DNA of 64,000 bases, taken from the NCBI RefSeq assembly GCF_002899825.2, contig NZ_PPED02000004.1:372001-436000 (forward strand), in the 5' to 3' direction. The position numbers and the translations under genes are program-made. This document shows, piece after piece, positions 1-6,402 of the stretch. The number at the start of each line of letters is the position of its first letter. The stretch's first letter is position 1. Source of the DNA: Chryseobacterium phosphatilyticum (GTDB taxonomy: Bacteria > Bacteroidota > Bacteroidia > Flavobacteriales > Weeksellaceae). The notes beneath the pieces are model-generated. The model was not told where the DNA came from. It ran no database searches and saw only the letters and a program-made list of their open reading frames with translations.

Positions 1-49
1 ATGTAAATAAGCTTTTTAGCTTATAAAAGGTCAAAAAAAGTTTTATATG

Positions 50-83
50 CGTCAAGTTTTGTCGTTCTCCGCTACTACTTTTG
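50..83 (+). promoter_or_regulatory. Operator-promoter copy 1 of 4
   Basis: The dyad CGTCAAGTTTTGTCG lies at 50-64 (half-sites CGTCAA and TTGTCG, one mismatch, spacer GTT). A -7 box TACTTTTG lies at 76-83. From the G ending TTTTG to the G ending the -7 box is 22 bases, as in the other three copies (134-160, 2287-2313, 2766-2792). The dyad sits where the -33 element should be. It is about 270 bases before the DUF2589 gene and in tandem with copy 2. Confidence 0.6.
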
Positions 84-128
84 AATTATCAAAAAACAAA
101 AAAAAATCAAAAAAAGATTTATAACACG

Positions 129-160
129 ACGAGTTTTGACGCTACGCAAAACGATCTTTG
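129..160 (+). promoter_or_regulatory. Operator-promoter copy 2 of 4, for the DUF2589 operon
   Basis: The dyad CGACGAGTTTTGACG lies at 129-143, two mismatches from perfect symmetry. The -7-like box GATCTTTG lies at 153-160, with the same 22-base offset as the other copies. It is the nearest recognisable promoter to the gene at 353. The resulting leader of about 185 bases includes a 7-bp stem (TTCAGCA 244-250, TGCTGAA 257-263). I see nothing else in 161-352. Confidence 0.55.
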
Positions 161-352
161 AATAAAGAAAATAACCAGGAAAACTATAGCTAAACAAGCT
201 TCTTTTTCTAACCCAATATCCTTTTAATTGTCAACAATTATTCTTCAGCAATCTGCTGCTGAACAGGATATCTATTACTTAACAATGAATATTAGTCTGC
301 TAGCACTACTATATATTATTAACCAATTAATAACCTTAAAAATTTTAGAATT

Positions 353-928
353 ATGGCAAATTTAGTCCAGGAATTAAACAGTTTAGATTTCAGTGTATAC
401 ATCGGAGGGCCTATGCAGGCTGCTATTAAGGCGCAGCATGACGCTTCTATGTCACAGGTAAGCTTCATTAAAGAAGTTGGTTTTGAAGGAACCGGAGCCA
501 CTTCAAAGCTTAGATATGTAGATTTTGTGTACAAAAAAACAGTACCGAATCCTGTTCAGGGTAATGAAACCCCTGTACAATCTCAGGTTACTCTAAGTGT
601 TCCGTTACTTTCTATGCTAACGATTCCGGCTTTAAGAATTGATGAAATGACCATTGACTTTAATGCAAAACTAAACTCTGTAGAAACTCAGAATGTCTCC
701 AGCGAGTTTCAGGGAAGTGCTTCTTTAAGTGCCAAGTTTTGGAAAGTTAAGTTCAATGCTTCAGCATCTTATAAGAAAACCAATTCAAGCACTTCTACCA
801 CAGAAAAAACATACACTCTGGGAGTACATGTAAAAGCTGTAAATGATGAATTGCCTGCCGGTCTTGCAAGAATCATGGACATGCTGGAGGATGCTATTGT
901 TGCGAATTCAACACCGGTAACTCCTTAA
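353..928 (+). CDS. DUF2589 domain protein
   Basis: This 191-residue protein has no signal peptide or membrane segment, so it is probably cytoplasmic. It matches the DUF2589 pattern: a helical N-terminus, then a central stretch SVPLLSMLTIPALRIDEMTI (about residues 83-102) and an alternating hydrophobic/polar beta-rich half with a serine/threonine-rich patch near residues 142-150. DUF2589 has no assigned function that I know of. It is first in a probable operon with the genes at 1005 and 1692. A strong hairpin at 943-966 follows it, so it may be made in excess over its neighbours. The start ATG is preceded by an A/T-rich tract without a Shine-Dalgarno sequence, as is normal in this phylum. Family call is from memory of the pattern; function unknown. 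Confidence 0.8.
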   Translation: MANLVQELNSLDFSVYIGGPMQAAIKAQHDASMSQVSFIKEVGFEGTGATSKLRYVDFVYKKTVPNPVQGNETPVQSQVTLSVPLLSMLTIPALRIDEMTIDFNAKLNSVETQNVSSEFQGSASLSAKFWKVKFNASASYKKTNSSTSTTEKTYTLGVHVKAVNDELPAGLARIMDMLEDAIVANSTPVTP

Positions 929-942
929 CAATATCTTATTCT

Positions 943-971
943 GGATGGCTGCTCAGGCAGCCATCCATTTT
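943..971 (+). terminator. Hairpin between DUF2589 gene and next gene
   Basis: A perfect 10-bp stem (GGATGGCTGC 943-952, GCAGCCATCC 957-966) with loop TCAG is followed by ATTTT. It lies between genes 1 and 2 of the probable operon. It may be a partial terminator or an mRNA 3' stabiliser that raises DUF2589 dosage relative to the downstream genes. Confidence 0.65.
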
Positions 972-1004
972 AACCCATTTTTTACTCACTAAAAAAAACG
1001 TATT

Positions 1005-1688
1005 ATGCCAAAATTACGAGAATATCTGGGAGGCATTGTCTCTGAGATTGCTGAAGCCAGAAAAATGACTGATTTACAAACAGTACAAATGGCAAAAGAA
1101 TATGCCCAGGATAACTTACTGAAACATTTTTCAATTCCCAGAATGAAAGTAGGTACTGTTGATCTTACTATTCCTTTTGCTACAGCAGGAAAATCACCAA
1201 AAATGATTTTCAGAGACTTTATCTATGACGAAATCATTCAAGCTGCTAAAACAGACTATGATCCTTCAGATATAAAAAGTGATCAGAGTTTAAAGGATTT
1301 TCTCATTAAACAGGAACCTGCTTACCTTGATCTCCTTATCAAGATTAAGGAAGAAAATACACCGACACTCACTCTTGATCAGATCGAATACCTTGCACCA
1401 ATTCCTAAAATCATTGTAGAGTTTTGCAAGTCATTATCCAATTTTAGCTGGAAATATACAAATCCTGATATTTTCCATAAAAGTATTTCCAACAGGGTTA
1501 TTCTGGAAACAAAAAAGGTAGTTGAAAAAATTGAAGATCAGGAAATCATTGTGGAAGCCAGCAAATTAATGGAACTGGATGTCAAATGCCTGATTTTTGC
1601 TAAAATGAGCGTGAGTGAAGCCGGAATGGAATGGTCAAGATATGAAGACATCAATGGAAATATTGTAGAAACTTTAATCCCGGAATAA
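1005..1688 (+). CDS. Unknown protein of the DUF2589 cluster (227 aa)
   Basis: I do not recognise a named family with certainty. The protein is soluble, with no signal peptide. The first 65 residues (LREYLGGIVSEIAEAR, then a helix ending IPRMKVGTVDLTIPFATAG) resemble the layout of DUF2589-type proteins: an amphipathic helix, then a short beta pair with an IPF or VPLL core. It may therefore be a distant relative or partner of the upstream protein. The rest is mostly helical with many Lys/Asp/Glu. It starts 76 bases after the DUF2589 stop, past a hairpin, and ends 3 bases before the next start, suggesting translational coupling downstream. No catalytic motif is visible. Confidence 0.7.
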   Translation: MPKLREYLGGIVSEIAEARKMTDLQTVQMAKEYAQDNLLKHFSIPRMKVGTVDLTIPFATAGKSPKMIFRDFIYDEIIQAAKTDYDPSDIKSDQSLKDFLIKQEPAYLDLLIKIKEENTPTLTLDQIEYLAPIPKIIVEFCKSLSNFSWKYTNPDIFHKSISNRVILETKKVVEKIEDQEIIVEASKLMELDVKCLIFAKMSVSEAGMEWSRYEDINGNIVETLIPE

Positions 1689-1691
1689 AAC

Positions 1692-2246
1692 ATGAAAAAA
1701 TCACAATTTATTCTGGTTTCCCAATTAAAGGAACAACTTCAGGACTTCCCGAAAATAGTTTCTTCTTTGGAAAAAAAGGACCCTCTATTTGTTGAAAAGA
1801 CATTAAACTGGTTAAAAACTGTAGAAGATATTCTTTCTACAAATACCATCAGTGAAGTTTCAGAAATCGCAGGCTTCAGGAGTAAAATTCTGGCAGGAAA
1901 GATAAGTGATGAACGAGGAGTTAATGTTAAAAAAAAACAGCTGAAAATTACAGCCAATCTTCTCTATGATTCACAGAACTGCGTCCTTAATGTTCTCTTG
2001 CCCCACGAAAGAAAAATGAACGAATGCAGGGACATCACGAAGCAGCTACTCGCACTGACCGCTCAGACAAAGGCTTTAATGTATACAAATGAAGTACAAT
2101 TTGAAGATTTTATTCAAAGAATCTGGTGGTATATTTTGTCTGACCATGATCTGAAAATCGGCGGGGTAAAACTCAAATCAATGCTTTCAGAAATGGATAT
2201 CATTATGCTGATGGCTGATGAGATAGAAATCAAAGATTTTTCTTAA
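1692..2246 (+). CDS. Unknown protein of the DUF2589 cluster (184 aa)
   Basis: A soluble, mainly helical protein of unknown function. It has no signal peptide and no catalytic motif I recognise. The C-terminal third contains a conserved-looking aromatic stretch (FIQRIWWYILSD) followed by a leucine/methionine-rich amphipathic helix (SMLSEMDIIMLMADEI). It is separated by three bases from the preceding gene, so the two are probably co-translated and may form a complex. Its stop is followed by operator-promoter copy 3. No relation to restriction, toxin or nuclease families is evident. Confidence 0.7.
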   Translation: MKKSQFILVSQLKEQLQDFPKIVSSLEKKDPLFVEKTLNWLKTVEDILSTNTISEVSEIAGFRSKILAGKISDERGVNVKKKQLKITANLLYDSQNCVLNVLLPHERKMNECRDITKQLLALTAQTKALMYTNEVQFEDFIQRIWWYILSDHDLKIGGVKLKSMLSEMDIIMLMADEIEIKDFS

Positions 2247-2279
2247 AAAAATCAAATTCTCTGTAAATTAATTTTTATA

Positions 2280-2313
2280 CGTCAAGTTTTGACGCTTTAC
2301 GACACTATTTTTG
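2280..2313 (+). promoter_or_regulatory. Operator-promoter copy 3 of 4, for the acidic peptide
   Basis: The most perfect copy. CGTCAAGTTTTGACG at 2280-2294 is an exact inverted repeat (CGTCAA, GTT, TTGACG). The -7 box TATTTTTG lies at 2306-2313. The predicted start of transcription is near 2320, so the dyad is centred at about -33. The small gene at 2359 begins about 40 bases downstream. Confidence 0.7.
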
Positions 2314-2358
2314 AAACAGAAACAAACCCAAAAAACAAACTTCTTAACCTCTGATAAT

Positions 2359-2529
2359 ATGGAAATAGCTCAGCACAACACAAATGTCATCTTTAATGAA
2401 ATCCCTTACACCATAGAATGGAGAGACATTGAAAATGTAGAGATAGACTATGAAAACTATCTCGACGATATTGAAAATTTCTTCAGAGAAGATTTTACAG
2501 AAGCTACTCCTGAAGAGGAGAATTTATAA
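2359..2529 (+). CDS. Small, strongly acidic protein (56 aa)
   Basis: An open frame continues upstream to a TTG at 2311, but that TTG lies inside the -7 box 2306-2313, so the ATG at 2359 (protein beginning MEIAQHNT) is the plausible start. The product has about 17 Asp/Glu and only 2 Arg in 56 residues, so it is very acidic. It has no signal peptide or cysteines. It has its own operator-promoter copy and lies between the DUF2589 operon and the WYL regulator. Family unknown. A DNA-mimic or partner-binding role would fit the charge but is speculation. A terminator follows at 2659-2690. Confidence 0.6.
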   Translation: MEIAQHNTNVIFNEIPYTIEWRDIENVEIDYENYLDDIENFFREDFTEATPEEENL

Positions 2530-2658
2530 ATTACAACACATCGGTTCTGCGCTGTCTATTATCACCTTTAGAACACCATAAAAACTAATAACCATTTCAA
2601 TCTTCATATCCCTTTGAATTCACCATTCACAAAATCCGGGACAGCAGAACCTGTGTTT

Positions 2659-2692
2659 AAAAACCATTTCTTTGAGATGGTTTTTGTTTTTT
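2659..2692 (+). terminator. Rho-independent terminator
   Basis: AAAAACCAT (2659-2667) pairs with ATGGTTTTT (2677-2685) around a 9-base loop, followed by GTTTTTT. It ends the transcript of the acidic-peptide gene. The stretch 2530-2658 shows no gene. Confidence 0.7.
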
Positions 2693-2755
2693 GGATCTCT
2701 TTTAAAGAGAATTTCTAAAGTAAATATCCAAAAAATACTTCGACAAAATAATAAA

Positions 2756-2792
2756 ACACGACACGTTTTGTCGCATTAAGCCCATATATTTG
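2756..2792 (+). promoter_or_regulatory. Operator-promoter copy 4 of 4, for the WYL regulator
   Basis: The dyad CGACACGTTTTGTCG lies at 2759-2773 with -7 box TATATTTG at 2785-2792 and the common 22-base offset. A further half-site CGACAA lies at 2740-2745. The regulator gene starts at 2810, about 12 bases after the predicted transcription start, consistent with autoregulation. Confidence 0.7.
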
Positions 2793-2809
2793 CCTTACAA
2801 AATTACATC

Positions 2810-3730
2810 ATGAAAAAAGATTTTTATCTGACCAGATATGCCTTAATTATAAAAAGATTGGAAAGTTCTCCGGCTACCTATTCTCAGCTGGAACACTATC
2901 TTTTAAACTCTTTTGAATTTCAGGATGCAGAGATTAAGAGCTACTCGATCCGCACCCTGCAAAGGGATATCCGTGAGATTTCTGATCTTTTCAATCTTTC
3001 TATTCACAATAAGAAAAAAGGAGATAACCGGTATTATATTGAAAGCCGCCCCATCATGGAAGTGGATGAATACAACCAGAAATTACTGGAATCCTTTCAG
3101 GTAAGCAACGCCCTGAATCTTCATCCTGATTTTTCTAATTTTATTTTCTTTGAAAGTCGTAAGCCAACCGGAGTGGAGCATTTCTATGATCTGTTTTTCG
3201 CCATCCGTAATAAAAGGGTGGTTACTTTTGAACATTACAATTACAAGAACAAACTGATGACCTCCCGGAAAGTTCATCCACTGGCCTTAAAAGAGTCAAA
3301 AGACAGATGGTATCTGATTGCTGTTGATACCAAAGATAAAGCATTAAAATCTTTTGGATTGGACAGAATCAATTATCTGGATGTAGACAAAAGCAAATTC
3401 AGAGAAAAATATAATTACAATTTTAGAGAACATTTCAAAAATGCTTTCGGGGTGATGAATCTTACAGAACACAAACCTGAAAAAATTACTTTAAAATGCA
3501 GCCGCCATCAGGGCGAATACATCAGAAGCTTTCCTCTCCATCAATCACAGAAAGAAACGAAGGAAACGACTGAAGAAATCTATTTTGAATTTTTTCTTCA
3601 TCCTACCTATGACTTTATGCAGGAGGTTTTATCCTATGGAAAAGAAGTCATTGTTTTAGAACCGAAATGTTTAGTTGACGACATCCGTTCCCATCTTCAG
3701 GAATCATTAAATCATTATCTTGAAAGCTAA
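2810..3730 (+). CDS. WYL-domain transcriptional regulator
   Basis: A 306-residue DNA-binding regulator of the HTH-WYL family (often annotated YafY-like). The N-terminal winged helix-turn-helix spans about residues 5-80, with a recognition-helix-like stretch SIRTLQRDIREI at 46-57. The WYL domain follows at about 125-195: HPLAL at 156-160, RWYLIA at 166-171 holding the name-giving Trp-Tyr-Leu, and FGLDRI at 182-187. A C-terminal extension (about 205-306) fits the WCX region. Family members sense a ligand, often nucleic acid or nucleotide, and frequently control defence systems or stress genes. Its own promoter carries the dyad found upstream of the neighbouring cluster, so it is the prime candidate to bind it. 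Repressor or activator cannot be told from sequence. Confidence 0.9.
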   Translation: MKKDFYLTRYALIIKRLESSPATYSQLEHYLLNSFEFQDAEIKSYSIRTLQRDIREISDLFNLSIHNKKKGDNRYYIESRPIMEVDEYNQKLLESFQVSNALNLHPDFSNFIFFESRKPTGVEHFYDLFFAIRNKRVVTFEHYNYKNKLMTSRKVHPLALKESKDRWYLIAVDTKDKALKSFGLDRINYLDVDKSKFREKYNYNFREHFKNAFGVMNLTEHKPEKITLKCSRHQGEYIRSFPLHQSQKETKETTEEIYFEFFLHPTYDFMQEVLSYGKEVIVLEPKCLVDDIRSHLQESLNHYLES

Positions 3731-3776
3731 TCAACAATAGACTGATCTCATATTTTTTAAGTATATTTACATAAAT

Positions 3777-4394
3777 ATGCCTCTATTGAAAGCTTTATTA
3801 ATTTGTATATGTTGCATCATTTCTTCCTTTTGTTTATCTCAGCAAAAAGAGGAATTCAGGCTTGTAAAGAGCTATTACAACCAGCATAGAAATATGCTGA
3901 ATAATGAGTTTAAAAAGAAATTTGATGCAGAATCCAACACGTTCAAAAAAGCCGGCATAAGGGGAGACTTTATCTACTTTATGAAGAAGATGGACAGTAT
4001 TGAAAATACTGCTTTGATCGGTGCCTTATTAAAGGTAAGAAATCTGGAGGATCTTCAGTCTATAAAAAGAGAACCCTACACCGGACCTTCTGTGGTAGAA
4101 TCAGCTCCGAATTATCCGGGAGGAATTAATACTTTGAGACAGGAGGTTGCTGATCTTCTGTACATAAATGGGGTTAATTCTGACGTAAAAACGGTAAAGA
4201 CAAGCGTTGCTTTTATTGTGGAAAAAGACGGAAGTGTAAGCAATGTACATGCTAACGGCGATAATTTTACTTTTAACAGGCAGGCGGAAATTGCCTTATA
4301 TTCTATTTCTGAAAAATTCACCCCTGCCCTCACCAAAGGGGATCCTGCAAGATTTCAATATAATCTTCCTTTAACTTTAACAATGGCAGACTAA
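3777..4394 (+). CDS. Secreted protein with TonB-C-like domain
   Basis: A 205-residue protein with a signal peptide (residues 1-21, hydrophobic core LLKALLICICCIISSFCLS, probable cleavage before QQK). Residues 23-95 are charged and helical. Residues about 105-200 resemble the C-terminal domain of TonB-type energy transducers common in Bacteroidota (APNYPGGINTLRQEV, then VAFIVEKDGSV and a closing FTPAL and YNLPLTL). There is no N-terminal membrane anchor beyond the signal and no proline-rich linker, so a role as true TonB is doubtful. The gene abuts tadA (stop immediately followed by ATG), and the two are probably co-transcribed. Confidence 0.7.
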   Translation: MPLLKALLICICCIISSFCLSQQKEEFRLVKSYYNQHRNMLNNEFKKKFDAESNTFKKAGIRGDFIYFMKKMDSIENTALIGALLKVRNLEDLQSIKREPYTGPSVVESAPNYPGGINTLRQEVADLLYINGVNSDVKTVKTSVAFIVEKDGSVSNVHANGDNFTFNRQAEIALYSISEKFTPALTKGDPARFQYNLPLTLTMAD

Positions 4395-4826
4395 ATGTTT
4401 ACCGACGAATACTATATGAAAATGGCTCTGCAGGAAGCAGAAGCCGCACTGGAAAAAGATGAGGTTCCTATCGGATGTGTTGTGGTTTCCAACAACCGTA
4501 TTATCGCAAGAGCCCATAACCTTACTGAAACATTGAACGATGTAACGGCTCATGCAGAAATGCAGGCCATCACTTCTGCTGCCAATTTTCTTGGAGGAAA
4601 ATATTTAAAAGACTGTACGCTCTATGTTACCATGGAACCTTGTGTCATGTGTTCCGGAGCTCTTTCCTGGTCACAGATATCAAAAGTAGTGATTGGGGCG
4701 AGAGATGAGCAAAGAGGGTTTATCAATAAACATCTTTCTTTACATCCGAAAACAGAAGTAGTGACCGGCATCATGGAAACAGAATGCTCTTCTATCGTTA
4801 AAGACTTTTTTAAAAGTAAGAGATAA
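4395..4826 (+). CDS. tadA: tRNA-specific adenosine deaminase TadA
   Basis: A 143-residue zinc deaminase that converts adenosine 34 to inosine in the anticodon of tRNA-Arg(ACG). The cytidine-deaminase fold signature is complete: HAE at residues 53-55 (zinc His and proton-shuttling Glu) and PCVMC at 82-86 (two zinc Cys). Length is normal for bacterial TadA. The start codon directly follows the stop of the secreted protein upstream, implying coupled translation. A long bidirectional terminator follows. Confidence 0.93.
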   Translation: MFTDEYYMKMALQEAEAALEKDEVPIGCVVVSNNRIIARAHNLTETLNDVTAHAEMQAITSAANFLGGKYLKDCTLYVTMEPCVMCSGALSWSQISKVVIGARDEQRGFINKHLSLHPKTEVVTGIMETECSSIVKDFFKSKR

Positions 4827-4859
4827 TTTTAATCCCTATCCGGAATAATTTAAAAATAA

Positions 4860-4894
4860 AAAAATCAGAGAACATCAAGTATTCTCTGATTTTT
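4860..4894. terminator. Bidirectional terminator between tadA and GNAT gene
   Basis: A 13-bp perfect stem (AAAAATCAGAGAA 4860-4872, TTCTCTGATTTTT 4882-4894) with A and T tracts on either side. It serves convergent tadA (+) and the acetyltransferase gene (-). Confidence 0.85.
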
Positions 4895-4930
4895 ACTTTT
4901 ATAAGGTTGAAATTGTATTAAAACCTGATA

Positions 4931-5464
4931 TTAATTTCTGTTGTTAAAAATAGAATACATGACCAGATCAAAATATTCTCCACCTTTCTTTACATCTTGC
5001 TTTAAAACAGCTTCTTTCTCCATCCCTATCTTCTCCATGATTTTTCCGGATGCAGGATTATGTGGAAGATGCGTTGCAAAAATTTTATTGAATCCCAGTT
5101 CTTTAAATCCAAAATCTACGATCGCTCTGGCTGCTTCAGTAATATATCCTTTATTCCAGTGAGGAATTCCTATCCAGTATCCTAACTCAGCTTTATCGTC
5201 TTCCCGGTCATGGAGGCCAATCGCTCCAATGAGTTCCTCTTCCTTATTTCGGACCGCAAAAGTATATCCTGAATTATCTTCAAAAGCTTCCTGAGACAAT
5301 TTCACCCATAGCTTAGCATCATTCTCCGTGTAAGGATAAGGAATATTGGACGTAAAATCCGAATAAATTCTATGCTGAAGATAGTCAACAATGAAAGGAA
5401 TATCTTTTTCTTCCAGCTGTGATAATATCAGTCTTTCTGTTTTTAGTATAGGAAAATTTCCCAT
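4931..5464 (-). CDS. GNAT family N-acetyltransferase (RimJ/RimL type)
   Basis: A 177-residue acetyl-CoA-dependent transferase. It starts with the ETERLILSQL-type N-terminus of the RimJ/RimL group (here KTERLILSQL, residues 8-17). It has the acceptor-side strand ELGYWIG (93-99), the pyrophosphate-binding region around HWNKGYITEA (102-111), and the typical C-terminal stretch NPASGKIMEKIGM (136-148). Members acetylate protein N-termini or small molecules; the substrate here cannot be predicted. Its start is 78 bases upstream (minus sense) of the end of coaX, so the pair may share a transcript, coaX first. Confidence 0.85.
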   Translation of the reverse strand: MGNFPILKTERLILSQLEEKDIPFIVDYLQHRIYSDFTSNIPYPYTENDAKLWVKLSQEAFEDNSGYTFAVRNKEEELIGAIGLHDREDDKAELGYWIGIPHWNKGYITEAARAIVDFGFKELGFNKIFATHLPHNPASGKIMEKIGMEKEAVLKQDVKKGGEYFDLVMYSIFNNRN

Positions 5465-5542
5465 TTTGTTACAAGATTTAAAATTGAGGTTACCATAGAA
5501 ACTTCATGTAAACAGGACTTACTCCCGTCCCAGTCTCTAAAT

Positions 5543-6301
5543 TTACAGATCTTTTCCCAGAAAATAGAGTCCTTTAAGAGTATGAAGCCTGTCCATTACA
5601 TGAATTTTATCCGTCAGAGGTTTATAAACGTGTGAAACACCACCGGTCGCAATCACAAAGCAATCATCATTAACCTCATCATTGATGCGGTTGACAAAAC
5701 CTTCTACCATTCCCAGAAAACCATATACCATACCACTTTGCATACAGGTTACTGTATCTAATCCCAGGACAGATTTAGGTTTTTTAAGTTCAATATCCGG
5801 AAGTTGAGCTGTCTGGTGGATCAAAGAATTTAAAGAAGTCACAATCCCCGGAGCGATAATAACGCCCAATGTTTCCCCCGTTTCTGCTACACAGCTTGCT
5901 GTAAGAGCAGTTCCGAAGTCAATAACAATTTTTTTCCTATCCGGATACAGGTTATGTGCGGCCACAAGATTGGCATAAATATCTGTCCCCATCTGTTTGG
6001 ATTTCGCCTGTACTGCTGAAGGTGTAGCCCTGTCAACAATTACCGGAGTAACGCCGTGAATCTTCTTGATTCCTGAACTCATTACTTTGGTTAACTGAGG
6101 AACCACTGAACCAATGATTACTTTGTCAATTTCTTTAGGCTCTACTTTATAGGTCTGATAAAGCATCAGCATCTGTACATACAGTTCATCTGCTGTTCTG
6201 TAAGGTTTGGTATTGATCACCCACGAAACATCACAGTTATCTCCATTAAAAAGGCCAAATCTGATATTACTGTTCCCTACGTTTATTACAATTGAATTCA
6301 T
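5543..6301 (-). CDS. coaX: Type III pantothenate kinase
   Basis: A 252-residue ASKHA-fold enzyme for the first step of coenzyme A synthesis, phosphorylation of pantothenate. Visible motifs are VNVGN-like INVGNSN (6-12), GTDIYANLVAAH (about 109-120), VIDFGTALTAS (about 130-140, phosphate-2 region) and a glycine-rich ATGG near residue 218. In most family members the first motif reads DVGNT with an Asp that takes part in phosphoryl transfer; here an Asn (residue 7) occupies that place. Length and all other motifs are normal. A -7 box TAAATTTG (6340-6347, minus sense) gives a leader of roughly 30 bases. Confidence 0.9.
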   Translation of the reverse strand: MNSIVINVGNSNIRFGLFNGDNCDVSWVINTKPYRTADELYVQMLMLYQTYKVEPKEIDKVIIGSVVPQLTKVMSSGIKKIHGVTPVIVDRATPSAVQAKSKQMGTDIYANLVAAHNLYPDRKKIVIDFGTALTASCVAETGETLGVIIAPGIVTSLNSLIHQTAQLPDIELKKPKSVLGLDTVTCMQSGMVYGFLGMVEGFVNRINDEVNDDCFVIATGGVSHVYKPLTDKIHVMDRLHTLKGLYFLGKDL

Positions 6302-6339
6302 TTATTTTAACAGGCTATGATTTAAAAAAAATTTCCGTC

Positions 6340-6347
6340 CAAATTTA
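6340..6347 (-). promoter_or_regulatory. -7 box for coaX
   Basis: CAAATTTA on the plus strand reads TAAATTTG on the minus strand, the Bacteroidota -7 consensus, placed about 40 bases before the coaX ATG and just after the M1 peptidase terminator. Confidence 0.6.
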
Positions 6348-6356
6348 TAAAAAAAT

Positions 6357-6384
6357 AAAAGGAGTACTTTCAAATACTCCTTTT
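6357..6384 (-). terminator. Terminator of the M1 peptidase gene
   Basis: AAAAGGAGTA (6357-6366) and TACTCCTTTT (6375-6384) form a 10-bp stem with an 8-base loop; a T-rich run follows in the minus sense. It separates the peptidase from coaX. Confidence 0.8.
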
Positions 6385-6402
6385 ATCTATATGTTTATCG
6401 TT

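Noticed and set aside
1..50. Possible terminator AAGCT/AGCTT at the window's left edge
   Set aside because: A 5-bp stem with no T-tract and no visible upstream gene; too weak to list.
2311..2358. Upstream extension of the small acidic protein to a TTG start
   Set aside because: The TTG is part of the -7 box TATTTTTG (2306-2313), so it would not be in the transcript.
50..2792. Reading the repeated CGTCAAGTTTTGACG-type words as a CRISPR array or integration sites
   Set aside because: Only four copies, spaced from about 80 to over 2000 bases apart, each tied to a -7 box; no spacers of equal length and no cas or integrase genes.
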